64,000 nucleotides of DNA from Latrodectus hesperus (taxonomy: Eukaryota; Arthropoda; Arachnida; Araneae; Theridiidae). Under the pieces are notes generated by a model. It made no database searches. It was not told the DNA's origin and worked only from the letters and a program-made list of their open reading frames with translations. Position 1 is the stretch's first letter. The number at the start of each line of letters is the position of its first letter. Both the position numbers and the translations under genes were made by a program. The stretch is from assembly GCA_037975125.1 (NCBI GenBank), contig CM075855.1, forward strand, positions 87,004,206 through 87,068,205. The letters are read 5' to 3'. Positions 37,601 to 46,679 of the stretch are shown here, piece by piece.

Positions 37601-38388
37601 ATATGGTGATCAATATCTCCTATAGCTATGCTAGTTTTAGATGATAAATGATCACTTCCAAAACAATCTGGGTGAACTTCTATTTGACTTAGGTGATAAA
37701 TGTCTGGTGATACAAAGGTGAAATCGATGAGTGAAGGTTTATGATGTGGCCCGTAATGTGTTGGAATTTCAGAGTTCAGGAGGCAGCAATTCTCTTCCTG
37801 AATCCATTCAAGAAGGTCATTTGCCCTTGATGAAGTAGAACAGCTTCCTAATGATGTATGTCTAATATTGAAATCTCCAATGATGATGTAAGGAGGCTGA
37901 ATTCCTTGAATTATGCTATGAAGCCACTCTGAAGAAAATTTGCCTGGAGGAATGTAAACATTAATAATAGTTATTGTAGTTGTTGCCACTGTGATCTTGA
38001 CTGCTAAGAGTTCTCTGCCATCATCTGAGGGACGGATAGGAGAAAATTGCCTTGTTGGAATGTTTTTATTTACTGCTAGGAGAAGGCCGCCACCTCGGCT
38101 ATCTTCTTTATCTTGACGAAAGATTATTTTGTTAAATAAAGATATCTTGTCAACTTTTTTTAACCACGTTTCTTGTATTGCAATAATGTCTGCAGAGTTA
38201 AAATAATGAAGTTTCATGTATGGGCGCTTATTGAGAATACTACGAGCATTCCACGAAATTAATGAGAACATGAAAAAAGTTACAATTATTATGATTACTG
38301 TTTGACTTCTACGGACTGATGCACCCAGGATAGTAGTTGCGTTCCATCTGTTAGGAAATTTTATTACTTCCCTTTCTGAATTTTGCAT
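34648..38388 (-). CDS. I-like ORF2: endonuclease, reverse transcriptase, RNase H
   Basis: The frame is 1246 codons from the ATG at 38388; the frame stays open slightly upstream through a TTG. A later Met just before SLISWNARSI is another possible start. The APE endonuclease spans about residues 42-255: SWNARS, QETW near 72, GDFN near 171, SDH near 245. The reverse transcriptase spans about 505-770: SYRPISL, VDISQAYDSV (motif A Asp), GVPQGSVLSP and YADD near 683. RNase H at about 975-1095 keeps all four acidic residues (FTDAS, AEA, FTDSL, and the Asp of GNEIADSLAK). A CXCX7HX4C motif, CQCGELETIDHILLDC, lies near 1183-1198. The start overlaps ORF1 by 38 nt in the +1 frame. The protein should nick target DNA and prime reverse transcription there. 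Confidence 0.95.
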   Translation of the reverse strand: MQNSEREVIKFPNRWNATTILGASVRRSQTVIIIIVTFFMFSLISWNARSILNKRPYMKLHYFNSADIIAIQETWLKKVDKISLFNKIIFRQDKEDSRGGGLLLAVNKNIPTRQFSPIRPSDDGRELLAVKITVATTTITIINVYIPPGKFSSEWLHSIIQGIQPPYIIIGDFNIRHTSLGSCSTSSRANDLLEWIQEENCCLLNSEIPTHYGPHHKPSLIDFTFVSPDIYHLSQIEVHPDCFGSDHLSSKTSIAIGDIDHHIPNRSRILWSEFFASINTDHEISNLHSIEQFNHLCINKLHKFRRWQKMPCKPYPPWWSSRCSYLLGQKRRLWRKAKNTCDKYVWMAYKRTAAELHRLLIYLSRKYWDEIIISAGTSKNIFNLLKNLQNRVTVSPTSHMILLHNNSPVTDPTHQANMFTDFYTRSPILEVIPLDLSTSEDFSYNKPFNASELQEALARCKNSSVGPDKISAKILKGITTTNLDYLLSLINKSWLTGIVPEIWKSSIVIPILKPGKMANLVASYRPISLTSVMCKLMERMILKRFINHISTKSFFHPNHHGFLPHRGCDSILSIIHHHIISARSSRKFVVLVAVDISQAYDSVWPDGLVYKLLQANIKGNAALWIQQFISTRYFQVKWRNKLSSPATSYRGVPQGSVLSPFLFSVFMADLYNILPPDIKCFMYADDIFLLYESVNLGKLQQKLTSALGILQNWCQEWKLSIDPQKCSMINFSSKRQQPNFNLLINNHPISWSKNVRILGLHFSHNLSFRHHFQEKRKAISRKLNALKGIAGNRWGARTAHLLQIVKSFIVSSLDYGCHIFSSACTTDRKILETIYHTALRIATGLPKWTPIPIVLQEAGETALYSRHEMLSLNFYIRNLSKSSLSPCALAWEKLTYNQVNRNHPLAIKAKLWLEQQGINTSCILKVPIDWPEMSKKISIYSSSLPFQTKSLPKDIISKLFYQVCESSWQTNTLIFTDASKQGSNVGIAIVNFTTSLSITGKINSINSIFSAEAMALLIAVSKICTEPKKYVIFTDSLSCISALSNCSKTSPTIIQLLRSQMIQSTQKCLSIQLVWVPGHSGIAGNEIADSLAKAATGSQYAIRSISPEDLKQHIKKYYFNESYNQWKNSKYADAFTHLTSIRKKHRLLTKSRLEDVWLARIRTRSFPTNSILFRFNLWHTDRCQCGELETIDHILLDCPLYEHQRNQLRKKLGIGALSFSWIFELSTNPEIKILACCEFLRQSNRF

Positions 38389-39622
38389 TTTCAATTATTT
38401 CTGACTGCTCTTCAGAAGAGTTACCAAAATTAAATACACTATTCACAGGTAAAATTGGATTGAACTGAATGTCACTATTACTAGGGTTTGATGATTGCTT
38501 TTGGATTCGACTACTTTTCCGAGTTTTCCTTCTAGCAGGGGATGACGAGAGACTTCTAGTTTCAAATATTTTGCTTACAGTTTCTTCAAATTTTTGGAAA
38601 ATAGTATTAAGAATTGTTTCTTGTTGGGTTTGAATAGCTAAAATTTTTTTGTCTACTGACTCTTCAAATTTTGTAAGTATTGAGGTGACAATATCATTTA
38701 TTTTTGCATGAGTAATTTCTGATGGTTGATTAGACTTTACAATAGTAGCAAAACTGGTTTTAGAGCTTTTAAATTGTCTTCTTGCTTCAATAAAAGATAA
38801 ATGGTTTATTGCCTTAAATTTTAAAAACCGAGTTTCTTCTTCACGAGCTGAACATGAAGGATCATCTGACGCGTGAGATCCTTTGCAGTTTACACAATAT
38901 GGGACTTTAGTTGAACAAGGATCATTATTGTGATGTGAGCCACAGAGTCTGCATAAAGCTGTTTGTACTTTACATGTTTTTGTTGCATGTGTAAATTTAA
39001 AACAAATTCCACATTGTCGAACTTTATCCACAAAGATCTTTATGTTTACAATAGATAAAAATACTTTAATTTGAGACGGGATTTTATGTCCGTAGACTCT
39101 TACCAAGATAGTTTCTGAAAGTTCTGAAGATCCCTTTTTATTGAAACGTCGTATTTGAGATACAATGAGGCCGTTATTTTCAATTTCTAATGCTAGATTT
39201 TCTAGACTTTCGTCCACTGATATGAACGGGATAATAAATTTCGTAGTGTATTGTTCAATTTGTATTTGGGGAGTCACAGGAACATTTAATACTGTTTCGA
39301 TTTTACAAATTTCTGTTGCTGTTTTATAATCATTTGTAGCGATAATTAGTTTTCCGTTTCTGGCATGTCTCACTTCTTCAATCCCATTTTTGTTGGAAAT
39401 AGCATTTAATAGTTCAGATTTTAACTGTGAAGGCCTCTTAGGAACTGAGGCATATCCTGCTGTAGGACACAAAAACACTATGAAGTTTGAAATTCCGGCT
39501 TCTGAAGCTAATTGTATAGCTAGAGGTGTATTATCATCATAGTCTAATATAGAGTTCGATGAATGTTTTGGTATGCGATATTCACATTCAATAGGTGGTA
39601 TTTCGTCTTGTAAGTCTGTCAT
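38351..39622 (-). CDS. I-like ORF1: CCHC zinc-knuckle RNA-binding protein
   Basis: The frame is 423 codons from an ATG at 39622. Three consecutive knuckles lie at about residues 204-217 (CX2CX4HX4C), 224-236 (CX2CX3HX4C) and 243-257 (CX2CX3HX6C), the arrangement typical of gag-like ORF1 proteins of I/R1/Jockey-type elements. The N-terminal half is not recognised by motif; in relatives this part tends to hold an RNA-recognition-like fold. The C terminus is Ser/Lys/Arg-rich (SLSSSPARRKTRKSSR), probably basic and disordered. It is expected to coat the element RNA. It ends inside ORF2 in a different frame, suggesting coupled termination and re-initiation. Confidence 0.92.
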   Translation of the reverse strand: MTDLQDEIPPIECEYRIPKHSSNSILDYDDNTPLAIQLASEAGISNFIVFLCPTAGYASVPKRPSQLKSELLNAISNKNGIEEVRHARNGKLIIATNDYKTATEICKIETVLNVPVTPQIQIEQYTTKFIIPFISVDESLENLALEIENNGLIVSQIRRFNKKGSSELSETILVRVYGHKIPSQIKVFLSIVNIKIFVDKVRQCGICFKFTHATKTCKVQTALCRLCGSHHNNDPCSTKVPYCVNCKGSHASDDPSCSAREEETRFLKFKAINHLSFIEARRQFKSSKTSFATIVKSNQPSEITHAKINDIVTSILTKFEESVDKKILAIQTQQETILNTIFQKFEETVSKIFETRSLSSSPARRKTRKSSRIQKQSSNPSNSDIQFNPILPVNSVFNFGNSSEEQSEIIENAKFRKGSNKIS

Positions 39623-39910
39623 TTTGAATTTAACATCTTGTACGTACTTGAGGAAATAAACTATAGAACTACTTGAACTAGAAACTAATAAAATAATTAA
39701 TCATATAGGAATTCCCGAATTCCTCTAAACTTAAATAATTTAAAATAAATTGCTTGAGTTCTTCTCAATGCGAATAAAGTTCGAAGAAGTATGTACGTAC
39801 CGTTAAGTGTTTGCAACTTTTTCTCCACACAACAAAACGCCGCTTCAAAATTTTGCTTTTCAACGAAATCTAAACTTAAAAGTAGCAGACGAGATTTCTA
39901 ATTTTAAATA
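39623..39910 (-). promoter_or_regulatory. 5' UTR / presumed internal promoter of the I-like element
   Basis: The leader lies between the target duplication and the ORF1 ATG. I-group elements usually carry a downstream (internal) promoter here; no specific core motif was identified. Confidence 0.5.
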
Positions 39911-39925
39911 AATTAATCACATTAT
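39911..39925. repeat. Target-site duplication, right copy
   Basis: AATTAATCACATTAT, identical to 34389-34403. Bases just outside and inside the two copies differ, which fixes the length at 15. Confidence 0.92.
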
Positions 39926-41965
39926 GAGTGGCTAAATTTTCAGGTAAGTGCCCAGATGCCATATTATTTGGTTCCGCGCATTGGTTCAGTGCATTTTGTT
40001 ATATAGATTGTGTTGATAGGGCAATTGGATCCGGAGTTGTTAAACTTTTAATAAACGTAAATATTCATGTTTTTTGCCAGTTTTTCGTCGAAATTTCTTC
40101 TAATTTCTTTATTATTCATTAATAACTTCGGATCTGGATGTCCTATCATTCTAAATTAAATTTTAACTTGGAGTGAATAGTCTAAGGTTTCTAAAAATGT
40201 TTTGTTTGTAAATGTATCTGCAATAGTTAATTTTCTAAATGTATTTTAATTTTTGTTTTTCTTGTGTATTTTTGTTTATTTTACCTTTTTTTTTAAGTTA
40301 CTTTCATTTTAAAACTGCCATAAATATTAAATTTTTAACAATTTCACTCCAATCTTTTTACATTATTTCGAAGCAGATTCCTGTGAATAAAAATAAGTTA
40401 TTCTTTTTAAAAAATAATTATAATTTAATGATTTATGACCTAATTGAAGTATCTTAGGATTTGTATTTTTCTGAATTCCCCCAACGGTTCTTCATTCCTT
40501 CCCTAAGTACTTGTATTGCTACTATGTTATTTTCTAAGTCCACTTTTCGCCCTTGAACTGGTCCCCCTTTTTTATTTTCTTCTTAACCCTTTGGTTACCA
40601 AATTCCCCTTAATTAATAAAACTTATTAAATATTAATCAGCATATTTCTCAGCTCCTAATAATAGTAAAGACATGGGACTACTTTCTAAGTTCCTAATTT
40701 TTCAATGCGCTTTTATTAAGTTCATTAGAAGTCATTAGACTAATATTAATTTAATCTTCTTAAACTATAGTCCATTTCATGGACATTAACTTTTTCTTCT
40801 TGCTAGTTAAGCCTAAATTAGGGAAGTAAATTTTATATTATTTTATATGAATACTTTTTTTAATATTATTTATATTTAATTTTTTTTTCAATCTTATTTT
40901 TTCTTGCATATTAACTTCTTTCTGGTTTTGACAATATGGATTTCAACTTTTTCACCTTCTTAGCTAAGTTTTTTTTTTTTTTTTTTTTTTTAAAAAAGAT
41001 TTTTATGCCTACGTGTAATATAGTTTTCTAACTTCAGAAACAGTAACTTGTAAAAATTTGAATGAATAAATTAAAATCCTATTCATTTATTAATCTTTAA
41101 TATCTGTTTATCATCTTATATTCACTAATAATTCCAAATTTATTAAGGTTTTTTTTTTTTTTTTTTTTCTTTCCTCAATTATAAATTTAATTTCAAAATT
41201 TCATTGTAAATTTTTATTTCCTTTTTATTTTAATGATTATATTATTGTAAATGTCTTCATATTAATTCTCATCTACTGGTTTGATTAATATGGGCTTGGA
41301 AAATGATTGCGGTGGAGATTGTACGCTTGGTAGGGTTAGAAGGGCCAACTCACCATAGCAAATTTTAGTTCCTTGTTTTTTTTTTTTTTTTTTTTTTTTT
41401 TAATGTTATTTTATCTATATATATATATTTTTTTTTCATTATCTTTCTCTTCCAATTTTCTTTAATTAGAATTTACCCAGAAATCACCACACTTTAGAAA
41501 AGAGCAATACTTATTTCGCTTTGCCTTTAAAAAAAAAAAATCCACATAAATTAATAATTTTAATTGATTTCAAAGAATATTTCAAAAAAAGGACGGGAAA
41601 TAATTTATCTTTATTTTTTTTTATTAATTTTATTTTTTAATATTTCAGCCCCTAATTAATATTGGAAAAGTTGTTTTTAAACATTATATCGCGCAGGTGA
41701 CCTTTTACCTAGCACAATTTTATTGAAACTAATTTTCATTTAGTTAATTAATTATTTATTATTGTTAATTTTTTTTAATTTTTATTTCAACTACCATTAC
41801 GAACACAAAAAAAAAAATTAACTGTAATATCTACTAGCTTACATTTATACTTCTAATTCACAGGAATCTGTATTTTTTTTCCTAAATTATTTACAATATG
41901 CACGGATTGATGCGCGGAGGTGTGTGGCATCTGGGTCACTTGTTTCTTCATTGACTCTCCTGACT
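39926..41965 (+). other. T-rich interval, possibly including the R1-like 5' UTR
   Basis: From about 40150 to 41900 the plus strand is strongly biased to T over A, with poly(T) runs at about 40969-40992, 41151-41168 and 41377-41401. The only GC-richer patch is 41285-41370 (GCGGTGGAGATTGTACGCTT). Small frames (39928-40122, 40239-40457) look incidental. The 5' boundary of the R1-like element lies somewhere here but could not be placed. Confidence 0.5.
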
Positions 41966-43180
41966 ATGGTAAGAAAGATTATCAATGAACGCCCAGTCAA
42001 AGGCTGTCCTCAAAAAGATGTGGAGGGAAATGATAATACTAGAACTCCATTGGAAGCTGCTGGTCATGCTGAAACAGAAACGGGCTGCGAAGGACAAAGA
42101 GTTTCTTACGAAACACCTAATGGTAGCTCCGCTAAGAAAGGTTCAGCTTCAGTTAGACTTTTGGAAGTTGAACAGGAGATTCTGATGGCCCTTGCCAGCA
42201 GCAAATCCAGCATTGTTTTACAACAAAAGATTCGGAGTGGTGTCTCAGAACTTTTGCAGATTGCTCTATCTCAAATTGAACGGAACGCCCATCTGGAAGG
42301 AGCTGCGGAAGTACACGCAAGCATGACCCAGCAGATGCAGCCCCGGACATTTGCAGAAGTGGCAGCCAGTAAACCAGAGCGTCCGAGGGAAAAGAGAGAA
42401 GCCAGCCGTTCCAGGAACAGACGAGACAAATCAAGGCAGAAGAAACAACATGTGGTCGTCTTCTATCCCAAGCAAGAGAAGACTTCAGAGGAGACCAGAG
42501 AGATCCTTAAGAAGAAAATCAATCCAGCCAGTATTGGACTTAACATCTCTAAGATTCGGCCAGTTCGTAAAGGTGGAGTCTGTATAGAGACGCAAAGCTC
42601 AGAAGACCTGGATAAGCTAATTGAGGCAGTACAGAAGAATGATGCTGTTTCTGAAGTGGTCAACATTCAGAAGCCTGCCAAGAAGAAGCCGCGCATCATC
42701 CTCTATGATGTTGACAAGGACATTAGCAGAGAAGAGATTGCCCAGCAGCTAAAATCTCAGAACCAACTGGAAGACCAGGTTGAGATCGAACCAGTCTTCA
42801 GCTACCGAAGCAAGCTTGGCAACAACTGGGTCCTGGCGGTGAATGGTGATGCCTTCAACACTATCAAGGAGAAGAAAAAACTGTACGTCGGATGGACCAG
42901 CGTGAGATTTCGAGAATACCTGAGGGTTAGCCAATGCTTCAAGTGTCTCCGTTTCGGCCACCACGCCAAAGACTGTAAAGGGCAGGAAACGTGCGGCAAA
43001 TGCGGGGAGAATCATCTTAGCAAAGATTGCAAGAATGAATTGAAGTGTTGCAATTGCGCCGATTTCAATAAGAGAGGGAAAACAAAGATAAGCACTGGTC
43101 ATGATGCAAGAAGCAAGTCATGTTATATATATGAAAAGGAGATCAACAACCTTATCATGAAAATTGACTATGGATCATAA
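41966..43180 (+). CDS. R1-like ORF1: CCHC zinc-knuckle protein
   Basis: The ATG at 41966 (MVRKIINERP) gives 404 codons; the frame is open a little upstream but only with a GTG. The centre is charged and Arg/Lys-rich (SKPERPREKREASRSRNRRD). The C-terminal part holds knuckles CFKCLRFGHHAKDC (CX2CX4HX4C), CGKCGENHLSKDC (CX2CX3HX4C) and a third, atypical CCNC...H...C module with a long spacer, at about residues 324-386. This is the gag-like layout of R1/I-type ORF1 proteins that package element RNA. The stop TAA at 43178 overlaps the start of ORF2. Composition is clearly GC-richer than the surrounding DNA. Confidence 0.92.
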   Translation: MVRKIINERPVKGCPQKDVEGNDNTRTPLEAAGHAETETGCEGQRVSYETPNGSSAKKGSASVRLLEVEQEILMALASSKSSIVLQQKIRSGVSELLQIALSQIERNAHLEGAAEVHASMTQQMQPRTFAEVAASKPERPREKREASRSRNRRDKSRQKKQHVVVFYPKQEKTSEETREILKKKINPASIGLNISKIRPVRKGGVCIETQSSEDLDKLIEAVQKNDAVSEVVNIQKPAKKKPRIILYDVDKDISREEIAQQLKSQNQLEDQVEIEPVFSYRSKLGNNWVLAVNGDAFNTIKEKKKLYVGWTSVRFREYLRVSQCFKCLRFGHHAKDCKGQETCGKCGENHLSKDCKNELKCCNCADFNKRGKTKISTGHDARSKSCYIYEKEINNLIMKIDYGS

Positions 43181-46100
43181 GCAAAAAGACCAAGTTCTAA
43201 AGCTGAGTCATCTAAATCTACATCATTGTAGAGCAGCGAACCTTCAGTACGCTCAAGACATTAAATCCCTCAATGTTGACTTTGCATCAATCAACGACCC
43301 GTATACATACCAAAACAACATCACTGGTTTTCCTCTCGATTATTTCATCATTGCTTCTCCTGATCTTCAGGCGACTGTGGTTGCCAAGAAATCATTTTTG
43401 ATCAGCCCAGTCCTGGTGGACAACCACATCGTCATCGTCAAACTTAAAGTAAATAATTTCGAACTTTTCATCTGTTCTATTTACTGCCCTCCATCCAGAA
43501 GAATCCGGGATTCGCTTGAACCACTTGAAGCTCAACTGGCCAGACATTCCTCGGAGAAGTGGCTAATCTTTGGCGACTTCAATGCAAAGTCCTCAACTTG
43601 GAGCCCTAGACCGAGTGACCAAAGAGGTGAAATACTCATGGACTTCTGCGCAAGAAACAACCTGGTGGTTGAAAATGACGAAAACAGCAAACCAAGTTTC
43701 TCCAGCACCATAGGCAACAGCTGGATCGATTTGCTTCTTACTAGAAATCTGGATGACGATGAAATCATAGACTGGACTATTAGTGACAACTTTACTGCAA
43801 GTGACCACAACCTCATGACTTGTTCCTTTAGACTTGAAAAAGTCCCATATAATTCAAACAAGAGATGGAACTCCCGAGCTTTGGACTGGGAGAAATTTTC
43901 CTTGAACCTATCCAGTTTTACAGAAGAATTCCCAATCACTAAGAACACAGATGTTGATGATCTAATTCCAAGGGTTGAATCCAGACTTCTGGAACTTTGC
44001 AGACAGCATAAGAAGAAGCATGATACTAAGCGCCAGCGCAGCAACTATTGGTGGACTCAGGAACTAATGGTCGAGCGCAGTAAAGTCAGAGCACTCCGTA
44101 GAAGATTCCAGAATGAAGCTGATCCAGACATTCGAAAATCCAAGAAGATTGACTTCAAATTAGCTGCCTCAAAATACAGGAAAAATATACTTGACCACAA
44201 GCAGAAGGCCTTTAGGGAGTTCCTTAGCTCCGTTTCCAACTCGAATGCTTTTGGCGGACATTATAAAGTTATTAGGGAAAAGCTCAAACGTCCGGCAATC
44301 ACTAACCTGGTTCTGCTCGACAACGGTGAAGAAGCCCCTGATGCCACTGCATCCATCAACGCTATTTTGAAGCACCACTTTCCCACAATCGATGAACGTA
44401 TTGACGACGACAATGACTATGAATCAAATCTCAATGATCCTCCCTTCACTGAGTATGAGGTGGAAGCCGCCATCAAGGAAATGGATCCCAACAAGGCTCC
44501 TGGTTTCAACAATATATGCTTAGATGTCTACACTGAACTTTTCCGAATCAACAAATCCTGGTTCTTGAAAGTACTCAATGCCTGTCTAGAACTTAACACT
44601 TTCCCCAAGTTTTGGAAAATAGCCAAAGTTATTCTCATCCCAAAGGAGGGAAAGGATCTGAAATCCAGAGACTCCTACCGACCCATTTGCTTGTTGTCTG
44701 TGTGGGGCAAGATTCTGGATAAACTTGTGATGAGACGATTGAGCTACCACTTCTCCTCCAACCTGTTTCTTAGTAGGTTCCAGTTCGGTTTCCAGAGGGG
44801 GAAAAGCACTAACGACGCACTCCGAGAAATAGTGAACAGGATCCAGGATCACAGACAGCGCAAAATCTTTTCTTGCATGGTCTCATTGGACATCAAAGGC
44901 GCATTTAACAGCATCAGATGGAATGACATCCTTCGCATCCTCAGAAGGTATAATACCCCAGTAAATCTTTACAGATTAGTTTGCTCTTTCCTTAAGAATA
45001 GAGCCTATCTTGATGAATCAAAGAAGCAAAACTCTTATAATATCGGCGTCCCTCAGGGCTCTAGTCTGGGACCCTTTTTATGGCTCCTTATTGCCAATGA
45101 ACTGCTCATTCAGGACTTTGGAATGGATGTCCACTGTCAGGCATTTGCTGATGACGTGGCAATTCTCCTCCATTCAAAGTCCTACTTTAAGTTCTCTAAA
45201 ATGGCTATAAAACCCATGAAAATAGTGGAAGACTGGACCAGAAAGTTTAGACTTCAACTTAGTCTCAATAAGTGCAATTATACTATATTTGTTCCACACA
45301 GGGACATCACCAGGAGACCTGGCATTACCATCTCTGGTCACAGAATCTCTTATACCTCTGAAATGAAATATCTAGGAATCCTCCTAGATCCCAAACTGAG
45401 CTGGTTTCCGCACTTGAACTGGATCAAGGAAAGAATAAACAATTTGCAAAACAAACTTGCCCGAGTCACTAGGGCCACATGGGGACTGAAACCAGAGATT
45501 CTCAAACTGACATATACCTGTGTTGTTGAGAGTATAATCCTGTATGGGTGCCAAGTGTGGTACCAGGACACAGTCCGCATCAATGGTAAGTTGCAACAAA
45601 TACAGAGAATTGCTCTACTTAAGATCACCAAGTCTTATAGAACCACCTCTACTGATGCCCTTCAAGTCCTTGCTGGCTGCCCTCCTCTGCATCTGAAGGC
45701 AGATTCTTATAAGAAACGATTCGAGCTGTGGAATTATGGTTCGACTATTAGTGTTAGCGATAGAAACTGGTGTTCCAAGAATGCATGGACTCGTACTTTG
45801 AAGAATGATCCTCCCTGGACTCATAGACAAGTAGAATGGTCACCCATTCCTAACCATCTTGACCATTTTGCCTACACCGATGGCTCCAAGATTGTCAACA
45901 GAGTAGGATGTGCCTCCATTATTCTTTGCAACGAAGTTGTGATCTGGAGCACCAAAGTCCGACTGAATGATGACGCAACGGTATTCGAAGCGGAAGCTTC
46001 TGCCATTCTTCTTACCATGAAATACGTTCTGGAACATAATGTTCCGGTCTGCCACATCCACACAGACTCTAAATCTGTGCTTTCGGCCCTCTCTGCTACA

Positions 46101-46679
46101 GTCATCAATAGTGACGTCATCAGCGACATTAAGGAGATTCTCACGAACAACCCCCAAACTTTTACCTTTCACTGGGTAAAAGCACATGTGGGCATCCGTT
46201 TCAATGAGGAAGCGGATAAAGCCGCCAAAGACGCAACCACAAATGAGGATATTGGAATCACAGTCCGACTCAGCAGGCAACAGCTTATCACCCTTACCAA
46301 TATAGACGAGCTGCACAGATGGCAACATCTCTGGGAGTGCTCCACCAAGACCAGGAGACTCTACTCATTCTTTCCTAAAGTATCTAGAAAAAGAATCTCT
46401 GCAGACTTCTACTTCAACCAGTTCCTCACTGGTCATGGTTCCTTTGGAACCTATAGAAGACGATTCCATGGACAAGATGACATCTGCCCACATGATGGAG
46501 AGACTCAAGACGTCAATCACCTCATATTCGACTGTGAGCACTACGCTGATGTCAGGACACGCCATTTCCCAATTTCTGCCAGAGCTGATAGAGCCCCACA
46601 ATTCCTCTCCAACAAAGGCTTCCGGAAGGGGATCCAGGAGATTCTACTGCAAGAGATGCACTACCAATTCACTGGCTGA
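43170..46679 (+). CDS. R1-like ORF2: endonuclease, reverse transcriptase, RNase H
   Basis: The ATG at 43170 overlaps the ORF1 stop (ATGGATCATAA) and gives 1169 codons without interruption. The APE endonuclease spans about residues 10-220: NLHHCRA, GDFN near 136, SDH near 212. Where relatives have the metal-binding Glu (QEPY) this copy reads INDPYTY. The reverse transcriptase spans about 485-760: SYRPICLLS, LDIKGAFNS (catalytic Asp kept, AFD changed to AFN), GVPQGSSLGP, FADD near 660. RNase H at about 902-1020 keeps its acidic residues (YTDGS, AEA, HTDSK, EEADKAAK). The C-terminal zinc motif reads CPHDGETQDVNHLIFDC, with His where a second Cys is usual. The frame is intact but these changes may reduce activity. 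Confidence 0.93.
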   Translation: MDHKQKDQVLKLSHLNLHHCRAANLQYAQDIKSLNVDFASINDPYTYQNNITGFPLDYFIIASPDLQATVVAKKSFLISPVLVDNHIVIVKLKVNNFELFICSIYCPPSRRIRDSLEPLEAQLARHSSEKWLIFGDFNAKSSTWSPRPSDQRGEILMDFCARNNLVVENDENSKPSFSSTIGNSWIDLLLTRNLDDDEIIDWTISDNFTASDHNLMTCSFRLEKVPYNSNKRWNSRALDWEKFSLNLSSFTEEFPITKNTDVDDLIPRVESRLLELCRQHKKKHDTKRQRSNYWWTQELMVERSKVRALRRRFQNEADPDIRKSKKIDFKLAASKYRKNILDHKQKAFREFLSSVSNSNAFGGHYKVIREKLKRPAITNLVLLDNGEEAPDATASINAILKHHFPTIDERIDDDNDYESNLNDPPFTEYEVEAAIKEMDPNKAPGFNNICLDVYTELFRINKSWFLKVLNACLELNTFPKFWKIAKVILIPKEGKDLKSRDSYRPICLLSVWGKILDKLVMRRLSYHFSSNLFLSRFQFGFQRGKSTNDALREIVNRIQDHRQRKIFSCMVSLDIKGAFNSIRWNDILRILRRYNTPVNLYRLVCSFLKNRAYLDESKKQNSYNIGVPQGSSLGPFLWLLIANELLIQDFGMDVHCQAFADDVAILLHSKSYFKFSKMAIKPMKIVEDWTRKFRLQLSLNKCNYTIFVPHRDITRRPGITISGHRISYTSEMKYLGILLDPKLSWFPHLNWIKERINNLQNKLARVTRATWGLKPEILKLTYTCVVESIILYGCQVWYQDTVRINGKLQQIQRIALLKITKSYRTTSTDALQVLAGCPPLHLKADSYKKRFELWNYGSTISVSDRNWCSKNAWTRTLKNDPPWTHRQVEWSPIPNHLDHFAYTDGSKIVNRVGCASIILCNEVVIWSTKVRLNDDATVFEAEASAILLTMKYVLEHNVPVCHIHTDSKSVLSALSATVINSDVISDIKEILTNNPQTFTFHWVKAHVGIRFNEEADKAAKDATTNEDIGITVRLSRQQLITLTNIDELHRWQHLWECSTKTRRLYSFFPKVSRKRISADFYFNQFLTGHGSFGTYRRRFHGQDDICPHDGETQDVNHLIFDCEHYADVRTRHFPISARADRAPQFLSNKGFRKGIQEILLQEMHYQFTG

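Larger units (their letters stand above)
34404..39910 (-). mobile_element. Full-length I-like non-LTR retrotransposon
   Basis: The element is about 5.5 kb between perfect 15-bp target-site duplications. In transcription order it has a 5' leader of about 290 bp (39910-39623), ORF1 (39622-38351), an overlapping ORF2 (38388-34648) and a 3' UTR of about 245 bp ending in three CCTA units. Both ORFs are free of stops and frameshifts and all core catalytic motifs are present. RNase H plus a multi-knuckle ORF1 fits the I group, while Jockey elements usually lack RNase H. This is the best candidate for a young, possibly active element in the window. Confidence 0.93.
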
